Shown one piece after another: positions 8,679-16,370 of a stretch of 57,923 bases of DNA. Position numbers and translations under genes: made by a program. Positions within the stretch are counted from its first letter, which is position 1. Each line of letters opens with the position of its first letter. Source of the DNA: an uncultured Clostridia bacterium. Lineage in GTDB: Bacteria; Bacillota; Clostridia; Christensenellales; UBA1242. Where the stretch lies: contig CALWTE010000023.1 of NCBI GenBank assembly GCA_944384375.1, positions 1 through 57,923 on the forward strand, given 5' to 3'. Under the pieces are notes generated by a model that saw only the letters and a list, made by a program, of their open reading frames with translations, did not search any database and was not told where the DNA came from.

Positions 8679-9947
8679 TTATTTTTTAGTTGTTTTTGCC
8701 GTCATTTTGGCAGTCTTTGGCGTCTTTTTTGCAGAAACTTTGGAGGTCGCAGTCTTCTTTAAAGTTGCTTTTTTTGTTGTAGATTTTGTTTTAGGTGATT
8801 TTGTTGCTTTTTCCGTACCTTCTGCAAGTTTTTCTTCTGCTTTTTTAGTTTGTTTAGCAGGCTCGGTAACAACACTTGCCTTTTCTGTTGTCTTATTTTG
8901 TGTCGCTGATTGTTCTGCCGTTGGTTTTATAGTTTGCGGAGTAACTTTTACTTGTTCGTTGGTTGTGTTTTCACTTTGTGGAACTGGCTCTGTTGTTATG
9001 TTTTGTTTTACTTTTTGCGGTACATATTGGTCTGCTTTTGCATTATCAATGGCTTTTTTAAGACTTGCCTTTTCCTTTGCTAGGCGGTCTTGTTTTTCTT
9101 CTGCGGTTTCATTTTCTTTCTTTGCGGGAATTGTTTCTACAACAGCGCCTTTATTTTTCTTTTCTTCCTTTTCTTTACGGCGTCTTTCTTTATATTCTGC
9201 GTTTTCTTCTTTTATAGTCTGCTTTTCTTTTGCTTTACGAATCTTTGCCAAAAGTTTATATTCTGCTTTCTTTCGTTTTGCAAGCATAACTTCTTGATTT
9301 CTAGATAGCACAACTTCTTCTGCTTTTACATTGCCCGCAATTATATCGTCTAGTTTTTTGAGTTCTTTTGCTCTTTCTGCTTCCGCACGGGCAATTTCTT
9401 CTTCTTTTTGGGTCTCAATTGCTCTTTCTTCTGCGCGTGACAAAGTACGTGCTTCGGCTAATTTTTCCTTAGCCTGTTCTACGGCTTGAAGGGCTTCCTT
9501 TTCTTCCTTTGTTTGCGGTACTTGTACGTTTACAACTGAGTTACTAATAGCGCTGTTTAGCAAATCTCTAAACTGGCTACGGTTTGCGGGACTGATAAAA
9601 GTAGTCTTAATGTCTTCGCCATCTAAGTAACGAATGCAAATACGCTTGCTACTCAAAGCAAAAGACGGAGCAACCCCTTCTGCATCGGTGGCAGAAATGA
9701 TAGTGTTATATGGAATATCTTTTCCCAAAATACCGCAGTAAATTTTCAAACTATCACGGTCAATTACATAACTTGTACCAAAATAAATAGGCAAAATGCC
9801 AAAAACTAAAATGGCAGTCAACACAATTGCAGGCCACCAAATGCCCGTCATTACCCAAAATACGAACATTGCGAGTGTCAAGATAGCATAGATAACCAAA
9901 CCTATAAACGCACTATCGCCTATCTTAGATTTAAATTTCATTTTCAT
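8679..9947 (-). CDS. Membrane-anchored PH-like protein with coiled coil and histone-H1-like tail
   Basis: Architecture over 422 residues: two membrane helices (about 13-35 and 38-58); a bacterial PH-like domain resembling the YyaB-type family (SFALSSKRICIRYL, about residues 60-130); a long charged coiled coil (about 145-300); a P/T/Q linker; and a C-terminal K/T/A-rich tail (about 365-422) like histone H1 or AlgP. Positive residues before the first helix place both ends in the cytoplasm. A membrane-tethered protein with a basic tail that could grip DNA or RNA is a reasonable inference, but the function is unknown. The start follows GGAGGT. The gene is monocistronic. Confidence 0.75.
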   Translation of the reverse strand: MKMKFKSKIGDSAFIGLVIYAILTLAMFVFWVMTGIWWPAIVLTAILVFGILPIYFGTSYVIDRDSLKIYCGILGKDIPYNTIISATDAEGVAPSFALSSKRICIRYLDGEDIKTTFISPANRSQFRDLLNSAISNSVVNVQVPQTKEEKEALQAVEQAKEKLAEARTLSRAEERAIETQKEEEIARAEAERAKELKKLDDIIAGNVKAEEVVLSRNQEVMLAKRKKAEYKLLAKIRKAKEKQTIKEENAEYKERRRKEKEEKKNKGAVVETIPAKKENETAEEKQDRLAKEKASLKKAIDNAKADQYVPQKVKQNITTEPVPQSENTTNEQVKVTPQTIKPTAEQSATQNKTTEKASVVTEPAKQTKKAEEKLAEGTEKATKSPKTKSTTKKATLKKTATSKVSAKKTPKTAKMTAKTTKK

Positions 9948-10160
9948 ACCTCCAAAAGTTAAAACGAAACTCTTTTAATTTATTGTATCAAACAAAGGCA
10001 TAAAAAGTAAAGCAAAAACTCATACCTTTTTAAATAAAATTAGGTAAATTCTGTTTAAAATTTAATATAATCTTAATTAATAAACACTTTAATAGAAACG
10101 AAAAATTTATAAAAATATTTAGTAACAAATTATTTTTTATTAATTTTTAAGTATTTTATG

Positions 10161-10188
10161 TTGATTTTTCTAATTTTTTAGATATAAT
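10161..10188 (+). promoter_or_regulatory. Promoter of the candidate small RNA
   Basis: TTGATT (10161-10166) and TATAAT (10183-10188) are separated by 16 bp, so transcription should begin near 10196. Confidence 0.6.
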
Positions 10189-10195
10189 CTAATAT

Positions 10196-10287
10196 AGAGC
10201 GTAAACGAAAGTTAAGCGCAAACAATGTGCGCCACTTAATTATTTAAGTGAGAGTGCCTAGACTTCAATTAATTTGAAGTCTTTTTA
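10196..10287 (+). ncRNA. Candidate structured small RNA (about 90 nt) upstream of dnaN
   Basis: The stretch has its own promoter and ends in an intrinsic terminator, with no reading frame between. It can form three successive hairpins: GCGCA/TGCGC (10216-10232), CACTTAA/TTAAGTG (10233-10250) and the terminator AGACTTCAA/TTGAAGTCT (10260-10282) followed by T5. A short unpaired GAGAGTGCCT separates the second and third. It does not match a riboswitch class I know. Because the terminator precedes the dnaN promoter, it could be a free small RNA or part of a longer attenuated leader of dnaN. Confidence 0.55.
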
Positions 10288-10334
10288 TTTAACCCCCTAT
10301 TTTAAAAATTTAGTAATAAAATCGTTTAATTGTA

Positions 10335-10363
10335 TTGTCTTTTTTTAGCCTTTTTGATATAAT
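10335..10363 (+). promoter_or_regulatory. dnaN promoter
   Basis: TTGTCT and TATAAT are separated by 17 bp, placing the start near 10371. This leaves a short leader with AGGAG at 10385-10389. Confidence 0.6.
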
Positions 10364-10398
10364 AGAAACGATAATTTTTTACTTAGGAGATGTTACTT

Positions 10399-11502
10399 AT
10401 GAAATTTACTTGTCAAGGTTTAGATTTGGCTGATGCAGTGCTAAAAGTCGTAAAAGCCGCTGCAGTGCGCACCACTAACCCTATCTTAGAATGTGTAAAA
10501 ATGGTTGCAGAAGAAGAAAAATTGACCCTAACCTGTACCGATTTGGAACTTACGATTACAAAAGTAATTAATGCAGATGTAAAAGTGCCTGGGGTTGCAG
10601 TAATTCCTGCGAAGTTCTTTGCAGACTTTGCCAGCAAAATCAGTAGTGAAACCATTGAGTTTAACTTGCACGACAAAACATTAGATGTTACATATGGCGA
10701 TAACAACGCATACTTTCAATGCCAAGACGCTAGCGAATTCCCAGAGCCAAAGGAGTTGGACAACCCTGAATATGTAGAAATCCGCAGTGATAGTTTCAAA
10801 GATTTGGTTACCAAAGCAAGCGTGGCCGTTGCACAAGACGATAGCCGTCCTATGTTGCGTGGTATTTTGCTAGAAGTGAACAAAGACGAAATGCGCGGAG
10901 TTGCTCTAGACGGCGTGCGTATGGCTTTGATTCGCAAAAAGACTGCTTCTCACAGTGCTGAATTTGGGCTTGTGGTTAGTGCTAGATGCTTGATTGAAAT
11001 TGTTAGACTTTTGCCAGACAGCGATGAAGTAATTAAAATTTGCACTCAAAAGAACCACTTGCAAATCAATTTAGGTGATTCAATTCTTATGACTCGCTTA
11101 ATGGGTATGCAAAGCGACTATGTTTCTTATAGACAAATTTTGCCTAGCGAATTTAGCACAACAATTAACGTAAACCGCAGACATTTGCTAGACACTATTG
11201 AACGTGCGGGGTTACTAAGCCGTGTAGATAGGAACTTTACCGTTAAATTTGAAATAACTGGCAAAGATTTAATCATAAACAGTGAAAGTGAACTGGGTAA
11301 CATTACCGAACACTTGCAAACCACCCACTCTGGTGCTGATTTGAAGATTGAATTTAATGGTAGGTTATACACCGATGCATTGCGCGTGATTTCAGACGAA
11401 TTCGTGCAAATAAAATACGGCAGTCCTGTACATCCTTGTGTTATTACCCCACAAGACGGCGACGACTATTTATACTTGATTTTACCTATGCATAAAATTT
11501 AA
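10399..11502 (+). CDS. dnaN: DNA polymerase III beta subunit (sliding clamp)
   Basis: This protein forms the ring-shaped dimer that tethers DNA polymerase III and many repair proteins to DNA. Three consecutive clamp domains cover 367 residues. The family C-terminus CVITPQDGDDYLYLILPM is present, as is SVAVAQDDSRPMLRGILLE in the second domain. The ATG at 10399 follows AGGAG at a spacing of 9; the ATG at 10390 abuts the site and is unlikely. The gene is not next to dnaA or recF here, so the usual dnaA-dnaN arrangement is broken in this genome or lies elsewhere. A terminator follows at 11527. Confidence 0.95.
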   Translation: MKFTCQGLDLADAVLKVVKAAAVRTTNPILECVKMVAEEEKLTLTCTDLELTITKVINADVKVPGVAVIPAKFFADFASKISSETIEFNLHDKTLDVTYGDNNAYFQCQDASEFPEPKELDNPEYVEIRSDSFKDLVTKASVAVAQDDSRPMLRGILLEVNKDEMRGVALDGVRMALIRKKTASHSAEFGLVVSARCLIEIVRLLPDSDEVIKICTQKNHLQINLGDSILMTRLMGMQSDYVSYRQILPSEFSTTINVNRRHLLDTIERAGLLSRVDRNFTVKFEITGKDLIINSESELGNITEHLQTTHSGADLKIEFNGRLYTDALRVISDEFVQIKYGSPVHPCVITPQDGDDYLYLILPMHKI

Positions 11503-11526
11503 TTAAAACTAATTAATTTAGTTAAA

Positions 11527-11551
11527 ATGGAGCGGAATGCTTCATTTTTTT
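11527..11551 (+). terminator. dnaN terminator
   Basis: ATGGAGC pairs with GCTTCAT (one G-U) around a 5-base loop and is followed by T7. It lies 24 bases after the dnaN stop. Confidence 0.7.
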
Positions 11552-11610
11552 ATTAAGGCATTTTCGTTTGCTTAGTCATACCCCCTGCTAGTACGTTTGC
11601 TTAATATAAG

Positions 11611-11639
11611 TTGCATAATAAGTAATTATATGGTATAAT
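11611..11639 (+). promoter_or_regulatory. Promoter of the 225-aa coiled-coil gene
   Basis: TTGCAT (11611-11616) and TATAAT (11634-11639) are separated by 17 bp. Only 26 bases separate the -10 box from the start codon. Confidence 0.65.
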
Positions 11640-11665
11640 ATAGCCCGTTTAAAAGGAGTTTTATT

Positions 11666-12343
11666 ATGGACAAAAAAGACAACGATTTAGAAGAACAATT
11701 AAAGGAAAAATTGCAAGAAATGACTGGCATTTTTTCTGAAAGCGATATAACAAACTTAGTACTTGCTTCTTCCCTATTGATAATTGCGCAAAAATTAGAG
11801 CAAAAGAATGAAATTTTGAAAGATATTTACGAGTCTTTATCCGATACGAATGATTACCTATATGATATTTCGCAAAGTTTAAAAAATTCTAAACAAAATT
11901 TGCAAAAAGATTTTTTTAATGAAGACGCAGATGCAGTCAAAACGCTAAATGATTTAGTTGATTATTTTTCTATCATTCCTAAACATAAACAATCAACAGA
12001 AAAAGAACAGGCAGGAGAAAATGCTGGTTTGGAATTAAATAAAAAATTAGACGACACTTTGAACGACAATATTCCCGACTATACTATCTCTTTTACTTTA
12101 AACACAGACAAAGGGGAAGGCATAAAAATTCAAGCAACACAAGTAACAATGGACAAATTTTTAGATTTTCTTGAGAAAAAAGGTATAAGTAAAGACGACA
12201 AAATGCAAAATGATGAAAAGCAAACTGTTGATAACGCCGAATCTAAAGAAAAACAAACTAAATCAAACGACCAAAATAAAAAACAAAATAGCGAACAAAA
12301 AGTCTTCACAGACCCCAACTATGAACTTTTTACACAACAGTGA
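11666..12343 (+). CDS. Hypothetical coiled-coil protein (225 aa)
   Basis: I do not recognise this family. The first 80 residues are strongly helical with heptad-like leucines (EEQLKEKLQEMTG... ILKDIYESLSD). A middle segment (about 130-165) looks like a small beta/alpha domain (DYTISFTLNTDKGEGIKIQA). The C-terminus is a K/Q/N-rich disordered tail. No signal peptide or membrane segment is present. AAAAGGAG lies at good spacing before the ATG, and a strong promoter is close upstream. The gene appears monocistronic and is followed by the palindromic region of tRNA-Leu. Confidence 0.7.
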   Translation: MDKKDNDLEEQLKEKLQEMTGIFSESDITNLVLASSLLIIAQKLEQKNEILKDIYESLSDTNDYLYDISQSLKNSKQNLQKDFFNEDADAVKTLNDLVDYFSIIPKHKQSTEKEQAGENAGLELNKKLDDTLNDNIPDYTISFTLNTDKGEGIKIQATQVTMDKFLDFLEKKGISKDDKMQNDEKQTVDNAESKEKQTKSNDQNKKQNSEQKVFTDPNYELFTQQ

Positions 12344-12477
12344 TTTTATTTTATAAATAAGTTTATAAAGTTTAATATAAAATTTGAAATAAATTTAATA
12401 AAAAATAGAAACATATAACATAACATCTGGGAAAAACACTCCCAAAAAGTTTCTAACTTTCGGGATATATTTGAACT

Positions 12478-12942
12478 ACTTTTCTTTTTTCTTTCTTATT
12501 CCTTATTTCAAAAATAATCCGCAATGAAAGAAAAATTAAAAGTGAAAAAATAAGAAATAAAAGTACAAACAAAATAATCCGTCACTTGCGTTTCGGATTA
12601 TTTTTGTTTGGTGCGAATGAGAGGACTTGTAGCAAGCAACTCTTGTTGCGCAGCGTCAATAGCGAGGCACATCTACTACAACAAAAAAAATAGAGCAATA
12701 GTGCCGAGCGTCACCTCCAGGCTCCCATGGAGGTTGCACGGGCTTAAGCCCTGTGCTTGCACGTTAATATTTTAATATTCAAATCATTTACTTTTCTTTT
12801 TTCTTTCTTATTCCTTATTTCAAAAATAATCCGCTTTAAAAGAAAAATTAAAAGTGAAAAAATAAGAAATAAAAGTACAAACAAAAAAAATCCGTCACTT
12901 GTGTTTCGGATTATTTTTGTTTGGTGCGAATGAGAGGACTTG
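12478..12942. repeat. Duplicated tRNA-Leu 3' end, terminator and flank
   Basis: A block of about 152 bp occurs twice (12478-12629 and 12790-12942) with only a few differences. Each copy ends with the last 21 bases of the tRNA-Leu gene and holds a hairpin (AATCCG/CGGATT, with a T-run on the minus strand in the gene-proximal copy). The 160 bp between the copies are packed with palindromes: GCAAC/GTTGC, an ACCTCC...GGAGGT pair whose CCATGGAGGTT is an inverted copy of tRNA sequence, and GCACGGGCT/AGCCCTGTGC. No protein is encoded; the apparent 84-codon frame on the minus strand is the tRNA and its repeat. Confidence 0.85.
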
Positions 12943-13004
12943 AACCTCCATGGTTTCCCACTAAGACCTGAACCTAGCGCGTCTGCCAATTCCGCCACAT
13001 TCGC
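12922..13004 (-). tRNA. tRNA-Leu (anticodon CAG)
   Basis: The reverse complement gives GCGAATG as the 5' acceptor strand, pairing with CATTCGC before discriminator A and an encoded CCA. The anticodon loop is TTCAGGT, anticodon CAG. The variable arm is short for a leucine tRNA (GGGAAACC). The T-arm holds GGTTCAAGTCC. A minus-strand promoter is present at 13071-13099 (TTGACT, 17 bp, TAAAAT). A hairpin plus T8 downstream, within the duplicated block, ends the transcript. Confidence 0.93.
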
Positions 13005-13070
13005 ATATTATCCATATTATAGATAACTTACTTACTAATATAGTTACAAAAAGTAATTTATAGTGTAATT

Positions 13071-13099
13071 ATTTTATCAAAAAAAACTTATATAGTCAA
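13071..13099 (-). promoter_or_regulatory. tRNA-Leu promoter
   Basis: On the minus strand TTGACT and TAAAAT are separated by 17 bp, placing the start about 60 bases upstream of the mature tRNA 5' end. Confidence 0.5.
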
Positions 13100-13214
13100 T
13101 TACTAATTGAACAATTAAATTTATTTTTATGCAAATTATCATTTAAGTTAAAAATCATTAATAAAATATTTAATTTCATTTCAATATTACAAACACCAAA
13201 TAGTACACTTCCCC

Positions 13215-13268
13215 GCAAAATTTAGCGACTATGTAGCAAAATTTAGTCACTAAATCACAAAATATTGC
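13215..13268. repeat. Dispersed 33-bp repeat, copy A with partial tandem unit
   Basis: GCAAAATTTAG starts at 13215 and again at 13236; the second copy continues to 13268 and overlaps the stop region of the HAD hydrolase gene. A close relative is at 44831-44863. Confidence 0.6.
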
Positions 13269-14016
13269 TTTTTAGCCACTTTGCCACACCATCGCTATTA
13301 TTATCGTCTGTGATAAAATCGCTTAAATCTTTTAATTCTTTTATTGCATTTTTGACCGCGACTCTTATATTAGCGACCTCAAACATAGACACGTCATTAA
13401 TACTATCCCCAAAGCAAATAATATTTCTATTGCCGAAATTTTCAATTTTAATTAAATTTGAAATTGCATTCCCTTTGCTAACACCGTCCGCCAAAACGCA
13501 CCCCCAAATTTTATCACTGTTAGAATCAAACATTTCAAAAAACTCTATTCCTTCTACTTTTTGCATTAATTGAGTAATTTGCCTATGATACATATAATTT
13601 TTGCCTATATTCATTAAATAAAAATATTCAGGGGCATTGTTTACAGTCCAGTTTATATCATAATTCTGGTCTGGCACAATTTCGTCATCAAAGCCATTTT
13701 CTCTAACTAAATTATAAATTTCAATAAATTTTTCTCTGTTTAACTTATGCTCATCTAAAATTTTTAAATTATTTTTTACGTCTAAACTCCTTGCGCCGTG
13801 TTGGGTAATCACATAATTGCCTAAAATCTTTTGATTTGGGAATTTTGAAACAATGCGCTCCAATTTTCGCCCACTAGCATAAATTACAATATTATTGCGC
13901 GCCACTTGCTCTAATATGCCCAAAGAAAAAGTGGAAATTTCATTATTCTCATTTAAAAGCGTACCGTCCAAATCACAAATTATAACATTCCCCGATTTAT
14001 TAAATTCACAACTCAT
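13255..14016 (-). CDS. Cof-type HAD-superfamily hydrolase
   Basis: This is a probable sugar-phosphate phosphatase of the Cof/YidA group. The nucleophile motif DLDGTLL lies near residue 15, and the C-terminal motif GDSINDVSMFEVA is characteristic of the group. The cap domain lies between them. The ATG at 14016 (MSCEFNKS) puts DLDGT at the usual distance; the longer frame to 14082 adds a hydrophobic stretch without a site. The product is 253 residues. It follows the HddC-like nucleotidyltransferase gene by about 120 bp, but no common pathway can be claimed. Confidence 0.85.
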   Translation of the reverse strand: MSCEFNKSGNVIICDLDGTLLNENNEISTFSLGILEQVARNNIVIYASGRKLERIVSKFPNQKILGNYVITQHGARSLDVKNNLKILDEHKLNREKFIEIYNLVRENGFDDEIVPDQNYDINWTVNNAPEYFYLMNIGKNYMYHRQITQLMQKVEGIEFFEMFDSNSDKIWGCVLADGVSKGNAISNLIKIENFGNRNIICFGDSINDVSMFEVANIRVAVKNAIKELKDLSDFITDDNNSDGVAKWLKSNIL

Positions 14017-14138
14017 AATTATAAAAACCTTTATAAATTTTAAAAAAATATTAAAAAACGCAAAAAAAACGTTAATTTTCAATAAAAAACTGCAATTTTC
14101 TAAAAAAGTAAAGAAAAACGCTCAAAATTTTTCAAGCG

Positions 14139-14840
14139 TTATTTCATTTTCTTTGCATATTCTATAAATGACAAATAATCTTCAGGAATACCTATATCAA
14201 CATAATATCCATTATATACATATGCGCCATGTTTGCGTTTTTGTATATTTGGGATTAAATACTGTGTTTCATGCGAAAAAGCCTTACCTAAATTGTCTAA
14301 ACCATCAAAAATATTCTTCTTAACGACATAAACACCTAAATTGACGTTGCCATGTTCGGTAGGTTGTTTTTCAATAAAGTCCACAACAGAATAACCATCA
14401 TTACCTATTATTACATTACCAAAACGCAAAAAATTATCCATAGGTTTTACAGCCATAGTCTCCCAAACCCCCGTCCTATGACTTTGCTCAACCATCGCAT
14501 TTAAGTCAATATCAAGCCAAATATCGCCATTCATAACTACCGCTTCATCTTCGTCAATATAGTTTAAAGCCTGCTTCATGGCTCCACCAGTCAGCAAAGG
14601 CTCATCTTCTTCCGAATAAACCATATCCACGCCCTTGTAGTTATCACCAAAAAAGTCTTTAATGATTTCTTTTTTATAACCAGTAGCAAATACAACTTTA
14701 TTTGCACCAAATTTTAAAATTCTGTCAACCTGCATTTGCATAAATGGCTTCCCATTCACTGGCGCCATAGGTTTTGGTACATCTTTTACCACTTCTCTAA
14801 GTCTAGTTCCTAAACCACCACAAAGTATAATAACTTGCAT
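14139..14840 (-). CDS. Sugar-1-phosphate nucleotidyltransferase, HddC-like
   Basis: The protein has the nucleotidyltransferase signature LCGGLGTRLREV at the N-terminus, followed by KDVPKPMAPVNGKPFM, GGAMKQAL, MNGDIWLD and a C-terminal YVDIGIPEDY. This pattern and length (233 aa) are close to D-glycero-D-manno-heptose 1-phosphate guanylyltransferase (HddC). The enzyme would join a sugar 1-phosphate to a nucleotide for cell-surface glycan synthesis. The nucleotide and sugar cannot be fixed from sequence alone, and no heptose pathway neighbours are present. AGGGG precedes the ATG. The HAD phosphatase gene follows downstream. Confidence 0.8.
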   Translation of the reverse strand: MQVIILCGGLGTRLREVVKDVPKPMAPVNGKPFMQMQVDRILKFGANKVVFATGYKKEIIKDFFGDNYKGVDMVYSEEDEPLLTGGAMKQALNYIDEDEAVVMNGDIWLDIDLNAMVEQSHRTGVWETMAVKPMDNFLRFGNVIIGNDGYSVVDFIEKQPTEHGNVNLGVYVVKKNIFDGLDNLGKAFSHETQYLIPNIQKRKHGAYVYNGYYVDIGIPEDYLSFIEYAKKMK

Positions 14841-14951
14841 TCTTATCCCCTAAAAACTTTTAAGAATCATATCAAATAAATAAAAAATTGTCAAGCAGAA
14901 TGCTTGATATGAATAATAAATCTATAAATACTTACCTTTTCTTTATCAAAT

Positions 14952-15194
14952 TTAATCATTAGCTAAAACCTCAAAAGCCGTTTTATGCTCATTTAGAATA
15001 CGCTTCGCTATAACTTCAATTTTCTCATTCTCAGTTAAATCTAAAAATGTATCATCAATTTTAGTAATTAAGTATCTAGGTTTATTATTTTTTAAAACAA
15101 CTACAGCTCCGGCATTATCAATATTTTTTGCTATTTGTGAAAAATTTTGATTTATTTCCGTCATTGAAACCAAATTTTTTGTATTTAAAATCAT
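14952..15194 (-). CDS. Phd/YefM-type antitoxin, orphan
   Basis: The 80-residue protein has the Phd/YefM antitoxin layout: an N-terminal DNA-binding part (STEINQNFS-like MTEINQNFSQIAKNI), then VVVLKNNKPRYLITKID, and an acidic C-terminal helix that would wrap a toxin. AAGGAG precedes the ATG. No RelE-, YoeB- or Doc-like toxin gene lies on either side: the flanks to the HddC-like gene (about 110 bp) and to sufB (about 250 bp) hold no frame. The A+T-rich alternating sequence upstream (around 15225-15240) may be its operator. It could be a solitary regulator or the survivor of a lost pair. Confidence 0.75.
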   Translation of the reverse strand: MILNTKNLVSMTEINQNFSQIAKNIDNAGAVVVLKNNKPRYLITKIDDTFLDLTENEKIEVIAKRILNEHKTAFEVLAND

Positions 15195-15323
15195 TTCTTT
15201 TTAACTCCTTTTTATAGCTTTTTATATACTATATATAGGATAAATACAATCTATTTTCAAAAATTAATAAATAGATTTTATCATTAAAAAACTTTAAAAA
15301 CTTAAATTAATTAAAATAATGAA

Positions 15324-15444
15324 TTTTTCACTTTTATTATGATTTTTATGTTTTTTATTGTTTTTTTTGCAATTTTTTAGCATTTTTTATGATTTTTTAA
15401 TGCATAGTACTTAAAAATAAAAATGCATAGTACCTGCATAGTAC
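15324..15444. repeat. Phased T-tracts with three TGCATAGTAC motifs
   Basis: T-runs begin at 15324, 15332, 15343, 15351, 15361, 15373, 15383 and 15393, close to one per helical turn. They are followed by three direct copies of TGCATAGTAC (15401, 15424, 15435), the last abutting the sufB stop codon region. Similar composite elements recur at several other sites in the window. Confidence 0.7.
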
Positions 15445-15450
15445 TATACA

Positions 15451-16368
15451 TTATTTTAAAAAACCTTTTAAAATTGCTTCTTCCGCTTGTTCTTTTGTTA
15501 AGCCTAGAGTTTGCAATTTTATAATTTGCTCCCCTGCAATTTTACCGATTGCGGCTTCATGAGTAAGTGCTGCATCAGGGTGTGTGTTTTGCAATGCAGG
15601 TGTTGACGCAACTTGCGCGTTACCCATAACTATTGCATCGCATTCCACGTGTCCAAAACATTCATTATTGCCATTAATTTCTGAAATAAATTCTTGAAAA
15701 GAATCGTCTTTTGCTACACTTCGGCTAACAACATGAACTCTTGAATCTTTCCCATTTAAATCAACAGAAAAAGTCGTGCTTGCTTGTTGGCTTTGTTCTG
15801 TTAAAATAGACTCTTTTATTTCCAAAACAGCATTATCATCCAAATCGGCTTCGGTCACCCTTTCACTACTTGTTACCCCGCCCAACTGTGCTGTTTCCAT
15901 AACAAAATGCGAATTTTTACCCAAATGAAGTACGGTCGTTGGGTTTAAATTCTTTTCAACATTATCTTTCCCTTGCGCAAAATGTTTTTCCACATAACGC
16001 ACGACAGAATTTTCCCCTATCCAAAATTCATGTATGCCCGCGTGAGAATTTGCTTTATTTCCAGTATTATGCAAGCCACAACCTGCAACAATCAAAATTT
16101 CACAATCTTTGCCGATATAAAAATCATTATAAACCAAATCATTGAAATCGCTTTCCGTTACGATTACAGGAATATGCACGCTTTGGTTTTTAATGCCGTC
16201 TTGAATCTTTATATTTATGCCAGGTTTATCTTGTTTTGTCTCAATTTCAATGCCTTTGGAATTTTGACGGCCAACTAACTGCCCATTTTTTCTAATATTA
16301 AAAGCACCTTGCGGAATAGAATGCAAATCGGCAACTTTTAACAGTAAATCGTTATCTATTTTATCCAT
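15451..16368 (-). CDS. SufB/SufD-family Fe-S scaffold protein of a minimal SUF pair
   Basis: The protein is one SufBD beta-helix domain of 305 residues, shorter than the usual SufB of six-gene systems. Recognisable features are the family-type segments NTGNKANSHAGIHEF and EKNLNPTTVLHLGKNS and the C-terminal ALTHEAAIGKI, which is the conserved HEA region. With the adjacent sufC it forms the two-gene minimal SUF system found in archaea and anaerobic bacteria, where homodimers of the scaffold work with SufC ATPase to build clusters. It starts 2 bases after the sufC stop, so the pair is cotranscribed. Confidence 0.88.
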   Translation of the reverse strand: MDKIDNDLLLKVADLHSIPQGAFNIRKNGQLVGRQNSKGIEIETKQDKPGINIKIQDGIKNQSVHIPVIVTESDFNDLVYNDFYIGKDCEILIVAGCGLHNTGNKANSHAGIHEFWIGENSVVRYVEKHFAQGKDNVEKNLNPTTVLHLGKNSHFVMETAQLGGVTSSERVTEADLDDNAVLEIKESILTEQSQQASTTFSVDLNGKDSRVHVVSRSVAKDDSFQEFISEINGNNECFGHVECDAIVMGNAQVASTPALQNTHPDAALTHEAAIGKIAGEQIIKLQTLGLTKEQAEEAILKGFLK

Positions 16369-16370
16369 AA

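Larger units (their letters stand above)
9948..10389. other. Gene-free region upstream of dnaN
   Basis: It holds a complete small transcription unit (promoter at 10161-10188 and a structured RNA ending at about 10287) followed by the dnaN promoter at 10335-10363. The first 200 bases are A+T-rich with no feature I can name. Confidence 0.6.

Noticed and set aside
8707..9308. Phe/Ser-rich plus-strand frames opposite the PH-like protein gene
   Set aside because: They are reverse-strand shadows of a Lys-rich coiled coil and basic tail.
10196..10287. PreQ1, SAM or other known riboswitch
   Set aside because: The conserved cores of the classes I know are absent; kept as an unassigned RNA.
12744..12998. 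84-codon minus-strand frame beginning MAELADALGSG
   Set aside because: It is the tRNA-Leu gene and its repeat read as protein; this false peptide is a familiar tRNA shadow.
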